In this document: piece by piece, positions 27,506-35,630 of the stretch
How the letters are laid out: every line of letters starts with the position of its first letter
Numbering within the stretch: the stretch's first letter is position 1
From: Betaproteobacteria bacterium
GTDB lineage: Bacteria > Pseudomonadota > Gammaproteobacteria > Burkholderiales > Usitatibacteraceae
Assembly: GCA_016711875.1 (NCBI GenBank)
Contig: JADJSD010000022.1
Span: forward strand, 1-64,000
Length of the DNA: 64,000 bases
Direction: 5' to 3'
The notes under the pieces: model-generated
The model's input: the letters and a program-made list of their open reading frames with translations, nothing else
Databases searched by the model: none
Told to the model about the DNA's origin: nothing
Program-made: the position numbers and the translations under genes

Positions 27506-28407
27506 GGCGGTGAGGCTCCGGCGTCCTTGGGCATGACGAGGCCGGCCGCCGCGAGGGCGGCCTGGAGAAAGGTGGTGCCGCTCCTGAGCGCGTCGATGGC
27601 GGGGCCGAACTGCCGCGAGCCCGCCAGGCGCTCGGCATCCGCGAGGTGGGTGCGGTTGGTGGCGACGTAGCGCTCGACGAGCGTGACGGCCTCGCGCCGC
27701 GGCTTGAGTTCCGCGAGCGCGACGGGGACGAGCTCGCGATAGGACCGGTTGCGCTCGAGTTCCCAGGCGTACTCGTCATCCGGCGATTCGAACTTCGTCG
27801 CGTAGCGGATCGTGGCCGATCCGAGCAGGCCGTTGAGGCCCGCCATCAACTCGCGTTCGGCTTTCTCGAGGGCCACAACGGCCTGCGCGTCGCGCTCCGA
27901 ACTCGCGAGCGCCCGGGCTTCCTCCACGCGGGCGCGCGCAGCCTCGAGCCTCGCGTCGCTCACGGGCGAGCCGCGCGGCAAGCCCTTCGCCCTCGCGAGA
28001 TTCGCCTCGTAGGAGCCCGCGAGCGTCTCGACGGTCCGCGCGAGGCTCGCGTAGCGCACGCGCTGGTCGACGGCGCGCGCGGCGGCATCCGGCACGAGCT
28101 GGTGCGCATTGCCCACGGACCACATGGCGGCGTTCAGCGCCGTCTCGGCTTCCTTGAGCGAGCCCGATTCGGCGAGCGCCACGGCGCGGGCGTGCTGGGC
28201 CCGGGCCTGCGCGAAGTGCATTCGCGCATCCTCGTTGCCGCTCGCCTGGATCCGCTGCTCGGCCGGCGAGTCGAGCACCAGGCGCCGCACCAGCGATTCC
28301 TTCTGCTCGTACGCGCGGCGTTCGGGCCCCGGCACAGGCGATTGCCCGAACGCGAACGCGCCGGAGAAGGCCGCGAGCGCACAGGCGAGGCGTGCGGCGA
28401 GTATCAC
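27502..28407 (-). CDS. Exported coiled-coil protein of unknown family (paralogue 2)
   Basis: A 301-residue protein starting at a GTG that overlaps the previous stop (28404-28407). The signal peptide is ARLACALAAFSGAFAFGQ. The rest is helical, with the EYxxExxRN box (DDEYAWELERNRSYREL) shared with its downstream neighbour and similar C-terminal wording (LRSGTTFLQAALAAAGLVMP versus ESTKELVRAIRAAGIYIPG). No known domain recognised. The pair probably arose by tandem duplication. Confidence 0.75.
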   Translation of the reverse strand: MILAARLACALAAFSGAFAFGQSPVPGPERRAYEQKESLVRRLVLDSPAEQRIQASGNEDARMHFAQARAQHARAVALAESGSLKEAETALNAAMWSVGNAHQLVPDAAARAVDQRVRYASLARTVETLAGSYEANLARAKGLPRGSPVSDARLEAARARVEEARALASSERDAQAVVALEKAERELMAGLNGLLGSATIRYATKFESPDDEYAWELERNRSYRELVPVALAELKPRREAVTLVERYVATNRTHLADAERLAGSRQFGPAIDALRSGTTFLQAALAAAGLVMPKDAGASPP

Positions 28408-29741
28408 GGCCTGGTCCCCGCCAAGGCCGCAGCCGGCGCCTGGTTGTCCTTCTTCTTCGAGTGGCACAGCCGGCACTCGGAGACGGGAAAGGCCACCTTG
28501 CCGTGGCAGACGCCGCACTTCTGGCCGAGCATGATCGAGGCCATGCTGATCTGGTTGGCGCCTTTCTGCGGGATGAAGATCTGCGGGTGGCAGTTGGAGC
28601 AGTCGAGCCACTCGGTGTGCTGCTTGTGCGGGTACACGACGTCCGGCATCGAGCCCTTCACTTCGCGCACGATGTTGAGGTCCATCACCACGGCGTTCGC
28701 GTTCGGGTCGTCGCGGTCCCAGCGCGGCTTGATCTTGCCCGCCTCGAGCGACGACACCCAGTTCACCCGGTTGCCGGCGCCGAGCGGATTCATCCCGCCC
28801 AGGGCGGTGAGCGGCGGCTGGAGCGCGTGCGTGCCCGTGTTGGCCGGATCGTGGATTCCGTCCTCGGCGGGCGGGGCGTTGCGCTTGCCCGGCGCGGCGA
28901 GCAGCCGGTTGAAGGCGTTGGGATCGATGGCGGCCGAGGAGCGCGGCGCGGCGGCGGGTACCGCGAGCGGAACGACCGGGGGCGCGACGGGCGAGGCCGG
29001 TGCGGGAACGACCGCGACCGGCGCGGCGGCAGCGACCTTGGCGGGCGCGGGAGCGGGCGGCGGTGCCGCGGCGCTTTCCTGGCCACCGGTGCCGACCGCG
29101 GCCAGCATGTAGTCCACCGCCGCCTTCACGTCGCCATCGGAAAGCGCGGGGTTGCCCCCCTTGGCCGGCATACCGGCTGGCGTTCCCTTGAGCGCGCTCG
29201 CATGGAGCTTCGCGGTGCCCGCCTTCAGGCGCGGGGCCCAGTCCGCCTTGCTGCCGAACTTCGGTGCCCCGGCGAGCCCGGGACCATGGCAAAGCGCGCA
29301 GGTCTTGTCGTAGGCGGCCTTGCCCGCCCCCTTGTCGGCACCGGCGGCTGCCGGCGCGAGCGCCACCTTCGACGCGGCCTTCGACTCGGGCTTCGCTCCG
29401 GGTTTCGTCTCCGCCTTGGCTTCGGCCTTCGCGCCTCCCACGGCGGCGACCATGTAGTCCACGGCCGCTTTCACATCGGCATCGGAAAGCGAGGGACTGC
29501 CGCCCTTGGCGGGCATGCCCTTCGCCGTTCCATTCAACGCGCTGGCATGCAGCTTCTCGCTGCCGGCTTTCGTGCGTTCGGCCCATTCCGCCTTCTGGCC
29601 GAACCGCGGAGCGCCCGCGATGCCCGCGCCGTGGCAGAGCGCGCAGGTCTTCTCGTAGGTGGCCTTGCCCGTGCCCTTGTCCTGCGCGCCGGCGACGAGG
29701 GAAAGCAGCGCAAGCGAGACGGCAATTAGGATCGTCTTCAT
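28404..29741 (-). CDS. Five-haem fusion: two cytochrome c5-like domains plus c7-type trihaem domain
   Basis: A 445-residue exported protein. Two class I cytochrome domains in tandem (CALCHGAGIAGAPRFG and CALCHGPGLAGAPKFG, each ending with GMPAKGG and AAVDYM) are joined by Ala/Pro/Lys-rich linkers to a C-terminal trihaem domain (CSNCHPQIFIPQ, CGVCHGKVAFP, CRLCHSKKKD). The two c5 domains are near-identical in key segments, pointing to an internal duplication. Such a protein could bridge a flexible distance across the periplasm. The start ATG at 29741 lies 4 bp after the previous stop. Confidence 0.9.
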   Translation of the reverse strand: MKTILIAVSLALLSLVAGAQDKGTGKATYEKTCALCHGAGIAGAPRFGQKAEWAERTKAGSEKLHASALNGTAKGMPAKGGSPSLSDADVKAAVDYMVAAVGGAKAEAKAETKPGAKPESKAASKVALAPAAAGADKGAGKAAYDKTCALCHGPGLAGAPKFGSKADWAPRLKAGTAKLHASALKGTPAGMPAKGGNPALSDGDVKAAVDYMLAAVGTGGQESAAAPPPAPAPAKVAAAAPVAVVPAPASPVAPPVVPLAVPAAAPRSSAAIDPNAFNRLLAAPGKRNAPPAEDGIHDPANTGTHALQPPLTALGGMNPLGAGNRVNWVSSLEAGKIKPRWDRDDPNANAVVMDLNIVREVKGSMPDVVYPHKQHTEWLDCSNCHPQIFIPQKGANQISMASIMLGQKCGVCHGKVAFPVSECRLCHSKKKDNQAPAAALAGTRP

Positions 29742-29745
29742 GGCC

Positions 29746-30189
29746 TCACCGCTTCGCCGCGGGCGCCGGTGCCGCGGCGGCCGGCGCATTCGTGCCCACG
29801 AGTTTCTGGATGGTGCTCTCGTGGACCTGCGTGGGCGTGCCCGGCTTGCCGGAGTGGCACAGGTCGCAGTTCTCGACGGACCACGCGACGTTGCCGTTGT
29901 GGCAGGCGCCGCAGAACTGGCCGTCGATGATCTTCACCATGTTGATGTCGTTGCCGCCCGCCTGGAACTTGAAGCCCAGGTCGCTGTGGCAGACCTTGCA
30001 GCGGAAGCGCACGCGGTGGAACCAGTGGGGAAAGACGACCGGGCGCACGCCGGCGGCGTCCGAGTGGTTGTTGATCACCACGTCGCCGTATTCGGCGTGC
30101 GCCGGCGCCGGCGCGAGCGCGAGCGCCAGGGCGAGCCCCGCGAGCGCGACGAGCGCGGCGCGCACTCGGTTGGACAGGTTGGTTTCCAT
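29746..30189 (-). CDS. c7-type trihaem cytochrome (paralogue C)
   Basis: A 147-residue exported protein with a signal peptide ending APAHAEYGDVV. Three haem motifs (CKVCHSDLGF, CGACHNGNVAW, CDLCHSGKPGTP) and the PHWFHRVRF box align closely with the gene at 25711-26091, so they are paralogues. It ends in an Ala/Pro-rich tail. It lies 16 bp downstream of the outer-membrane barrel gene, which fits an electron-shuttle partner of the barrel. Confidence 0.9.
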   Translation of the reverse strand: METNLSNRVRAALVALAGLALALALAPAPAHAEYGDVVINNHSDAAGVRPVVFPHWFHRVRFRCKVCHSDLGFKFQAGGNDINMVKIIDGQFCGACHNGNVAWSVENCDLCHSGKPGTPTQVHESTIQKLVGTNAPAAAAPAPAAKR

Positions 30190-30205
30190 CGTCGGGAAGC
30201 CTTTC

Positions 30206-32170
30206 TCAGAACTGGCCGAATTGGCGGGCGACGCGCAGGTAGACCTGGCGATCGTCGCGCCCGTCCGTCTTTGCAATCCGCATGCCAAGACGGATCTCGA
30301 GGCGGCCGATGTCGTAGAGCAGCCGCTGGTCGAAGAGCCGGGTGGTGTTCTCGCGCAGCGCGTCCGCGTCGCCCAGCAGCCGCGAATCGGTGAAGCCCTG
30401 GTTCCAGGTGGCGCTCGCGAGGTAGCGCAGGCGGGGCACGCCGAACACCTTCGTGTGCTGGTAGGTGAACCCCCCGTACACCTGCCGGCTCGCCTCCCGG
30501 GTGCCCTCCAGGGCGCGCGTCGCCCGGATCCATTGCGCCGTCACGTTGGCGGTGAGCAGGTCCCACTGGCCGAACCGCAGCTGCCCGCTCGCCTGGAGGT
30601 TCGCGAGCCTGAAGCGCTCCTCGATGGCGCCCGTGGCCCGTGACTCGCCATACCCCGCGCTCAGGTAGCCGTCGGACGATTCGCTCGTGTTCACCCGGAG
30701 GCCCGCGGTGCCGTTGTAGCGCAGCACCGTCGTGCGCCCGATGAGCGAATCGTCGATGAGCCCGGCGCCCTGCGCGAGCACCAGGTGCATCGTCGCCGCC
30801 GTGCCCATCGGGATGGCGCGCGAGAACTGCTGGTCCGCCTGCACGGTGGCCTGCGTGCGGTCGCCATCCTCCGAGCCGGTCTCGTGGGAGGCCTGCACGG
30901 CGAGTGCCGGCGACCAGGTGGCGAGACCCAGCTCGAACGGGCGGGGCGTCCAGTTCGCGCCGAGCGACTCGAAGGTGAGCAGGTCGCGCTGGCTGCCGTC
31001 GGCGGTGAGGTGCGTGGCAACGGCCGAGCCCTGCACCGTCGCCTCCTCGGTCGGCGCGAAGGAGAACCCCGCGTTGCCGGAGACGGAGTAGGCGTCGTCG
31101 CGCACGCCCGCCTGCTCGAAGCCGTTCGCGAAGACCCGCCCGCCGCCGGTGAACGCGAAGCGCTCGTCGGCCGCCGGTCGCCAGACGGCCTGCGAGTTGG
31201 CCTGCAGGATGCGCTGCGTGAGATCCACGCCGCCGGACGGAATGGCGAGGTCGGACTCCGTGTAGCTCGCGAGCGAGTTGACCCACAGGTCGGGATCCGG
31301 CGTGTAGAGGTGCGTCCCGTAGAGTCGAAGGATGTCCGTGCCTTCGCCCGCCTCGCGACGATTGCGCGACCAGTTGAAGGCCCCGTCGCCGCGCCACGAG
31401 TCCGCGGTGCGCAGGTACCGGGCATCGAGCGCGAAGACCGTATCGCGCCCGAAGGAGCGCGAATCGATCCGGCTGAAGTCCGCGGTGCCGATGAGGTTCT
31501 CCGCGCCGAGCGGATCGCGCCAGGACTGGCGCGCGCTCGCGCGCGTGTTGCGGTAGTCGCTCGGCGCGAACGTGCCCGTGGCCCGGCTGTCCGTCGAATC
31601 GATCGAGGCGTGGAACGGAAAGCGGCTGTTCGGGAACACCGTGACGCTTCCCCCGCCGGAGAGCGAAAGCCCCCGCGTGGAGCCGCCCTCGCCCGCCCCG
31701 ACGTCGGCGCCCCCGCTCGCCTTGTCGACGTCGGCGAGCAGCGTGAGGTTGCCGCGCAGTTGCGCGAACCAGGGCTGCCAGAAGTAGCTCGCCGCCGTGA
31801 GCGAGACGGACGCGGCGTCCGAGTAGCGGCGGTTCGCGCTTTCCGAACGCTGGTCCAGGTGCTCGAGGGCGAGCGTGCCGCCCCAGCGGGCCGGGGCGAA
31901 CCCCACGGGCTCGCCGGAATCGAGGAAGGGCAGGATGCGCGCCGACCAGGAGGGGCCGGTCGCGGGCTCCGCCGCGGGCGGGGCTGGCGCGGCCGGTGCT
32001 CTCGTCGCGGCCGGCGCGGCCTGCGCGAGAAGCCAGCGTACGGGATCGCGAGACGGCTCGAGGCTCGCGAACTCGGTCTCGAGTGCGAGAGGCGCCGCAG
32101 CCGCGAAGGGAGCCCAGCAGGCGGCGACGAACGCCGCGAGGGGAGCCCGACGGGGCCGCTCGCGGGTCAC
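30206..32170 (-). CDS. Large outer-membrane beta-barrel of a putative electron conduit
   Basis: A 654-residue protein with a signal peptide (FVAACWAPFAAAAP), a Pro/Ala-rich linker, and then a long run of alternating amphipathic beta-strands ending in the outer-membrane signature FGQF with terminal Phe. It has no haem motif and, beyond the leader, no Cys. Size and genetic context (trihaem cytochromes, prolyl isomerase, multihaem proteins) fit porins that let cytochromes cross the outer membrane, as in MtrB/OmbB systems, though direct homology cannot be judged by eye. The GTG start overlaps the isomerase stop (32167-32170). Confidence 0.8.
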   Translation of the reverse strand: MTRERPRRAPLAAFVAACWAPFAAAAPLALETEFASLEPSRDPVRWLLAQAAPAATRAPAAPAPPAAEPATGPSWSARILPFLDSGEPVGFAPARWGGTLALEHLDQRSESANRRYSDAASVSLTAASYFWQPWFAQLRGNLTLLADVDKASGGADVGAGEGGSTRGLSLSGGGSVTVFPNSRFPFHASIDSTDSRATGTFAPSDYRNTRASARQSWRDPLGAENLIGTADFSRIDSRSFGRDTVFALDARYLRTADSWRGDGAFNWSRNRREAGEGTDILRLYGTHLYTPDPDLWVNSLASYTESDLAIPSGGVDLTQRILQANSQAVWRPAADERFAFTGGGRVFANGFEQAGVRDDAYSVSGNAGFSFAPTEEATVQGSAVATHLTADGSQRDLLTFESLGANWTPRPFELGLATWSPALAVQASHETGSEDGDRTQATVQADQQFSRAIPMGTAATMHLVLAQGAGLIDDSLIGRTTVLRYNGTAGLRVNTSESSDGYLSAGYGESRATGAIEERFRLANLQASGQLRFGQWDLLTANVTAQWIRATRALEGTREASRQVYGGFTYQHTKVFGVPRLRYLASATWNQGFTDSRLLGDADALRENTTRLFDQRLLYDIGRLEIRLGMRIAKTDGRDDRQVYLRVARQFGQF

Positions 32171-33216
32171 CGCGGCGCGGACGCCTGCGCCGTCTCGGGA
32201 GCCGCCGCCAGGTCGGGATAGCGGCCGGTGTTGACCTCGATCGATGCGGCCGCTCGCAGCCGCGCGACGGTCGCCTTCCACGCCGCATCGGAGGCGCCGC
32301 GACGTTGCAGTTCGCGGGCCCGCGCCGTGACGGCCTCGTAGGGACGCAGCGCCGCCGGCTGCCGTGCGCCCACGCGGACGATCGCGATGCCCTCGAGCAC
32401 GTCGAGCGGCTGCGAGAGCTCGCCGTCCGCGAGCTTGTCGAGGACTTCCTGCACCGGCTCGGGCAGCGCGCCGCGGTGCACGAAGCCCATGTCGCCGCCC
32501 ATTTCCGCGGAGGGATCCCCGGAGTGGATCTTCGCGATCTCGGCGAAATCCGCCCCCTTCGCGAGGCGCGTGCGGATGGCGGCCGCTTCCTCGCGCGCCT
32601 TGTCGCGCGCGCTCTTTCCGGCCGACGGATCCACGCGCAGCAGGATCACGGAGAGGCGCACCTTCTCGGGCTCGGTGAAGAGCCCGGGATTGCGATCGTA
32701 GAAGGCCCTCACCTCGGCTTCGGCAGGCGCGATGTCCGTGCGCACGCGACGCTCCAGGATCTCGGCGCGGGAGCGCTCCTCGAGATCGGCCCGCCACCGG
32801 GCGACCTGCGCCGCGCGCATCTGCTCCCAGCCCGGCATCTTGCGGAAGCGCGCCTCGATGCGTTCGAGCTCGCGGCCGACCTGCGCGGCGTCGGGCTCGA
32901 TGCCGCGCTTCTTCGCCTCGTCGGCGACGAGGATGAGGTCGATGAGGGAATCCACGACCTCGACCCGCACGGCGCCCATCTCCGCCTCGGGCGGCGCGCG
33001 GTGGTAGTAGCGCTGCCGCACGAGGGCGATGAGCGCCTGTTCGTACTCGGCCGCGCTGATCTCCCGGCCGTTCACCTTCGCCACCGGAGGCAGAACCTCG
33101 GTGCGGGGGACGTGCGCGGGCGCCGCAGCCGTCGCGGTGGCGGTGGCCACGGGCTCGGCGCCCGTCACGGTGGCCGGAAACAGCACGAGCGCGGCAAGGA
33201 TCGGGACAAGACGCAT
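32167..33216 (-). CDS. Periplasmic parvulin-type peptidyl-prolyl isomerase (SurA/PpiC-like)
   Basis: A 349-residue exported protein. The N-terminal SurA-like helical region (VAKVNGREISAAEYEQAL) is followed by a parvulin domain (EKVRLSVILLRVD, FAEIAKIHSGDPSAEMGGDM, LPEPVQEVLDKLADGELSQP). Such isomerases chaperone outer-membrane barrels and secreted cytochromes. It is coupled to the barrel gene downstream and lies just beyond a terminator-like hairpin that follows the tetrahaem cytochrome gene, so part of its transcription may depend on read-through. Confidence 0.9.
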   Translation of the reverse strand: MRLVPILAALVLFPATVTGAEPVATATATAAAPAHVPRTEVLPPVAKVNGREISAAEYEQALIALVRQRYYHRAPPEAEMGAVRVEVVDSLIDLILVADEAKKRGIEPDAAQVGRELERIEARFRKMPGWEQMRAAQVARWRADLEERSRAEILERRVRTDIAPAEAEVRAFYDRNPGLFTEPEKVRLSVILLRVDPSAGKSARDKAREEAAAIRTRLAKGADFAEIAKIHSGDPSAEMGGDMGFVHRGALPEPVQEVLDKLADGELSQPLDVLEGIAIVRVGARQPAALRPYEAVTARARELQRRGASDAAWKATVARLRAAASIEVNTGRYPDLAAAPETAQASAPR

Positions 33217-33232
33217 GGACGGCTCTCCAATG

Positions 33233-33265
33233 AAAAAAGGGCCGGGCGGAAGCGCCCGGCCCTTT
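33233..33265 (-). terminator. Intrinsic terminator or attenuator after the tetrahaem cytochrome gene
   Basis: On the minus strand AAAGGGCCGGGCG pairs with CGCCCGGCCCTTT across a 4-nt loop and is followed by a run of T. The stem is 13 bp. It lies between the tetrahaem cytochrome and the isomerase-barrel genes, so it should make the cytochrome transcript more abundant than the downstream genes. Confidence 0.85.
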
Positions 33266-33288
33266 CGACGGCGATCGCGGCGCGTGCC

Positions 33289-34173
33289 TTACTTCACGTG
33301 GCAGGCGAGACAGACGGCGCTGTTGGTGTTCGAGACGCGCAGGAAGGTCTGGCCGGAGGTCGGCAGGCCCGTATTCGTCTGGCCGTTCTCGACGTGCGGG
33401 TCGTGGCAGCTGCCGCACTCGACGGACGGGCCGTTGCCGGTGGCGAAGAGGCGCGTGTAGAGCTGCATGTCGGTCTTGTTGCGCGAAGTCGTGCCGCCCG
33501 TGGTGTCCACCCAGAAGACCTGGTTGCCGTTCACCGTGCCGGAGGAGGGGGCGACGAAGTCCGGGTCCACGCAGGGCGCGGTGGGGTTGGCCGACGTGGG
33601 GCCGCCACCGCAATACTTGATGCCGATCGGGTGGTCGTTGCTCAGGTCGTTGCCGAGCATGGAGAGCGAGGTGGCCGTGTTGGTCATCTTGCCGTCCGCG
33701 TCGACGCGCGTGCCGGACCAGGTGAAGCCCAGGCCGTTGGTCCCGCCGCCGGTCACGTCGTAGCCGCCCGATCCCGGCGCGTTGATGATGTTGTCCATGG
33801 CCTGCGTGCCGTCGTGGCACGACAGGCAAGCGAGCGAGATCGAGCCCACCGGGAGGATCTCGCCGTCGATCGAACTCGAGTTGAGCGTGGCGTACGTCGT
33901 GTACGTGGCGCCGGTCGTGAGGCGCTTGTTCCACAGGGGAACGGGGGCCGTCGTGTCCGCGGCGTGCGGCGTGTGGCAGAAGACGCAGATCTCGTCCGTG
34001 CCGCCCGCTGCCGCGACCTTGTTGTTGCCGGTGGCGCTCGAGGGGCTGAGGTTGTGCTTGGTGTTGGCGATGCCGGCTTCGACCGGCAGGACGCCCAGGC
34101 TCATCGTGCCGATGACCCAGAGGAAGATGCCGAGCGCGCGTCTCGCGCCGGACGTGGTTTGCGGTGTTTTCAT
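33289..34173 (-). CDS. Tetrahaem cytochrome of OmcE-like type, candidate nanowire subunit
   Basis: A 294-residue secreted protein with a signal peptide cut near VEA/GIANT. Haem motifs are at 63-67 (CVFCH), 116-120 (CLSCH), 253-257 (CGSCH) and 288-292 (CLACH). The mature chain has exactly four other His (H40 in TKHNLS, H70 in TPH, H181 in NDHPI, H260 in DPH), one per haem, as expected for bis-His haems. Cys188 and Cys201 could form a disulfide. This motif order is, to my recollection, that of small tetrahaem cytochromes including filament-forming OmcE; assignment by eye only. A good AGGAGAGG precedes the ATG, a sigma-54-like promoter lies upstream, and a strong terminator follows. Confidence 0.85.
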   Translation of the reverse strand: MKTPQTTSGARRALGIFLWVIGTMSLGVLPVEAGIANTKHNLSPSSATGNNKVAAAGGTDEICVFCHTPHAADTTAPVPLWNKRLTTGATYTTYATLNSSSIDGEILPVGSISLACLSCHDGTQAMDNIINAPGSGGYDVTGGGTNGLGFTWSGTRVDADGKMTNTATSLSMLGNDLSNDHPIGIKYCGGGPTSANPTAPCVDPDFVAPSSGTVNGNQVFWVDTTGGTTSRNKTDMQLYTRLFATGNGPSVECGSCHDPHVENGQTNTGLPTSGQTFLRVSNTNSAVCLACHVK

Positions 34174-34242
34174 GGTTCCCTCTCCTGGATGGTTCGTGGT
34201 CACCGCGGCGGCGAATCGAAACGATCGCGGTCGAACCGGCAA

Positions 34243-34259
34243 TGCACCAACCGTGCCAA
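34243..34259 (-). promoter_or_regulatory. Strong sigma-54-type promoter upstream of the tetrahaem cytochrome gene
   Basis: The minus strand reads TTGGCACGGTTGGTGCA. Against the sigma-54 consensus YTGGCACGRNNNTTGCW only one specified base differs. The invariant GG and GC are 10 bp apart. The predicted transcript start would lie near 34232, about 60 nt before the ATG. An NtrC-class activator is encoded in the same locus. Confidence 0.8.
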
Positions 34260-34367
34260 GCGCCCGGCGCCCGAATCCGGCGGCGCGAGCCTCGTTCGTT
34301 TGCGTTGGATCAAATGCGCGAGGCTTCCTTCCCGCCGGGGAGAAGTCCGTTTCCCGGAATCAAGACG

Positions 34368-35498
34368 CTAGCGGGCCGGCGCGGGTGCGTTGGCCGGCGG
34401 CGCCTTCGCGGGCGACTGCAACCAGCCCGCGCTCTTCGCGAGGGTGACGGGCCGGAAGACGTCGACCTTCCGGAACCACTGGTCGATCATGTACACGCGG
34501 CCGTCCTCGTCCACGTAGATGCCCGAGGGCAGCATGTACTTGCCCGGGCCGTCGCGCTCCGAGCGTTCGCCGACGAAGAGCAGCAGCTCGCCTTCCGCGT
34601 TGAATATCTGGAAGTTGCCGAAGGCCGCATCGACCACGTAGACGTTGCCCGCCGTGTCGGTCGCCACTTCCTTGGGGCGCGCGAACTGGCCGAACTGCTT
34701 GCCGAGCGCGCCGAAGCTGCGCAGGAACTTCCCGTCGCGCGAGAACACCTGCACGCGGAAATTGCCGCCGTCGACGACGTAGAGCTGGCCTTCCTTGCCG
34801 ATCGCGAGGTCGCGCGGCAGGTTGAACTCGCCCGGCCCCGCCCCCCGCGTGCCGATGTCCGAGAGGTGCGCTCCCGACCGGGCGTCGAACACGCGCACGC
34901 GGTGATTGGTCGAGCTCACGCCGCCGATATCGACGACGTAAAGCCGCTCGCCCGCGGGATCGACCGTGACGCTCGACAGGCGGTCGAACCATTTCGGCCC
35001 GCCGATCGAGCGCAGGTACTTGCCCTCCGCGGTGAAGACCTTGACGTCGCGGGCGCTCACGTCGGCCACGTAGAGCGTGCCCGCCGCATCCACGTCGAGG
35101 CCAAGGGGTTTCACGATGCGGCCGGGATCCTCCTCGCCGATCTTGTAGAACTTGCCGGCGGGAAAGTCGAACACCCGCACGTAGCGCTGTGCCGAATCCG
35201 TGACGAACACGCGCCCGCGATGCACGGCGACGGCGTACGGCTTGCTGAGGCCCTCGCTCGTTCCGCGTTCGCCGGTGACCATCCGGCGCAGGTCGGTCGA
35301 CGCATCGACGGGCTGGACATCGCCGCTGCCGTAGATCGTGCGCTCGAAGACGTAGCGGGCCTCCTCCGGCGGGGGCGGGAAGACGAGGTCGCCGCCGGGC
35401 GCCCGGGTGGGGGCCACGGGCGCCTGGATGCAACCCGCGCACAGGATCGCGGCCGCGGCAAGCGGGACGAAAGCTCGGAGGCAACGCAGCGGATTCAT
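34368..35498 (-). CDS. NHL-repeat beta-propeller lipoprotein
   Basis: A 376-residue protein with lipobox LCAGC after a hydrophobic leader. It contains six NHL-type repeats, for example YAVAVHRGRVFVTDSAQRY, LGLDVDAAGTLYVADVSARD, DLAIGKEGQLYVVDGGNF, EVATDTAGNVYVVDAAFG and SGIYVDEDGRVYMIDQWF. It is related to the propeller encoded at 24619-25714. Lipid anchoring would put it at the outer or inner membrane face of the periplasm. It heads the minus-strand cluster and has its own sigma-54-like site. The gap to the tetrahaem gene is 194 bp. Confidence 0.87.
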   Translation of the reverse strand: MNPLRCLRAFVPLAAAAILCAGCIQAPVAPTRAPGGDLVFPPPPEEARYVFERTIYGSGDVQPVDASTDLRRMVTGERGTSEGLSKPYAVAVHRGRVFVTDSAQRYVRVFDFPAGKFYKIGEEDPGRIVKPLGLDVDAAGTLYVADVSARDVKVFTAEGKYLRSIGGPKWFDRLSSVTVDPAGERLYVVDIGGVSSTNHRVRVFDARSGAHLSDIGTRGAGPGEFNLPRDLAIGKEGQLYVVDGGNFRVQVFSRDGKFLRSFGALGKQFGQFARPKEVATDTAGNVYVVDAAFGNFQIFNAEGELLLFVGERSERDGPGKYMLPSGIYVDEDGRVYMIDQWFRKVDVFRPVTLAKSAGWLQSPAKAPPANAPAPAR

Positions 35499-35551
35499 CG
35501 CGGGCGGGATCCTTCGGCCCGCGGGATCGGCAGGCCGTCGCGAAGAGCCCG

Positions 35552-35568
35552 AGCAATCGCCATGCCCA
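35552..35568 (-). promoter_or_regulatory. Sigma-54-type promoter upstream of the propeller lipoprotein gene
   Basis: The minus strand reads TGGGCATGGCGATTGCT. It keeps the invariant GG-N10-GC and a full TTGCT, with two other mismatches to the consensus. It ends about 53 nt before the start codon at 35498. Confidence 0.6.
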
Positions 35569-35577
35569 CCTGCGCGC

Positions 35578-35594
35578 GAGGCCTGAATCTTGCA
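35578..35594 (+). promoter_or_regulatory. Weak sigma-54-type promoter upstream of the dihaem cytochrome-multicopper oxidase cassette
   Basis: The plus strand reads GAGGCCTGAATCTTGCA. GG-N10-GC and TTGCA are intact, but four of 14 specified consensus bases differ. It lies 37 nt before the ATG at 35631 in the 132-bp divergent intergenic region, back to back with the site on the other strand. Confidence 0.4.
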
Positions 35595-35630
35595 TCGGCC
35601 CGCGATCCGCCCCTTGCACAGGACTCGCCG

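Noticed and set aside
34289..34324. GCCTCG/CGAGGC inverted repeat with 24-bp spacer as an enhancer for the NtrC-type activator
   Set aside because: Short GC-rich arms and a long spacer are expected by chance here. It is in a plausible place, but I cannot support it without more sites.
34174..34367. FNR/Anr-like half site (TTGATCCAACGCAA on the minus strand)
   Set aside because: Only the left half matches the TTGAT-N4-ATCAA consensus; not enough to call.
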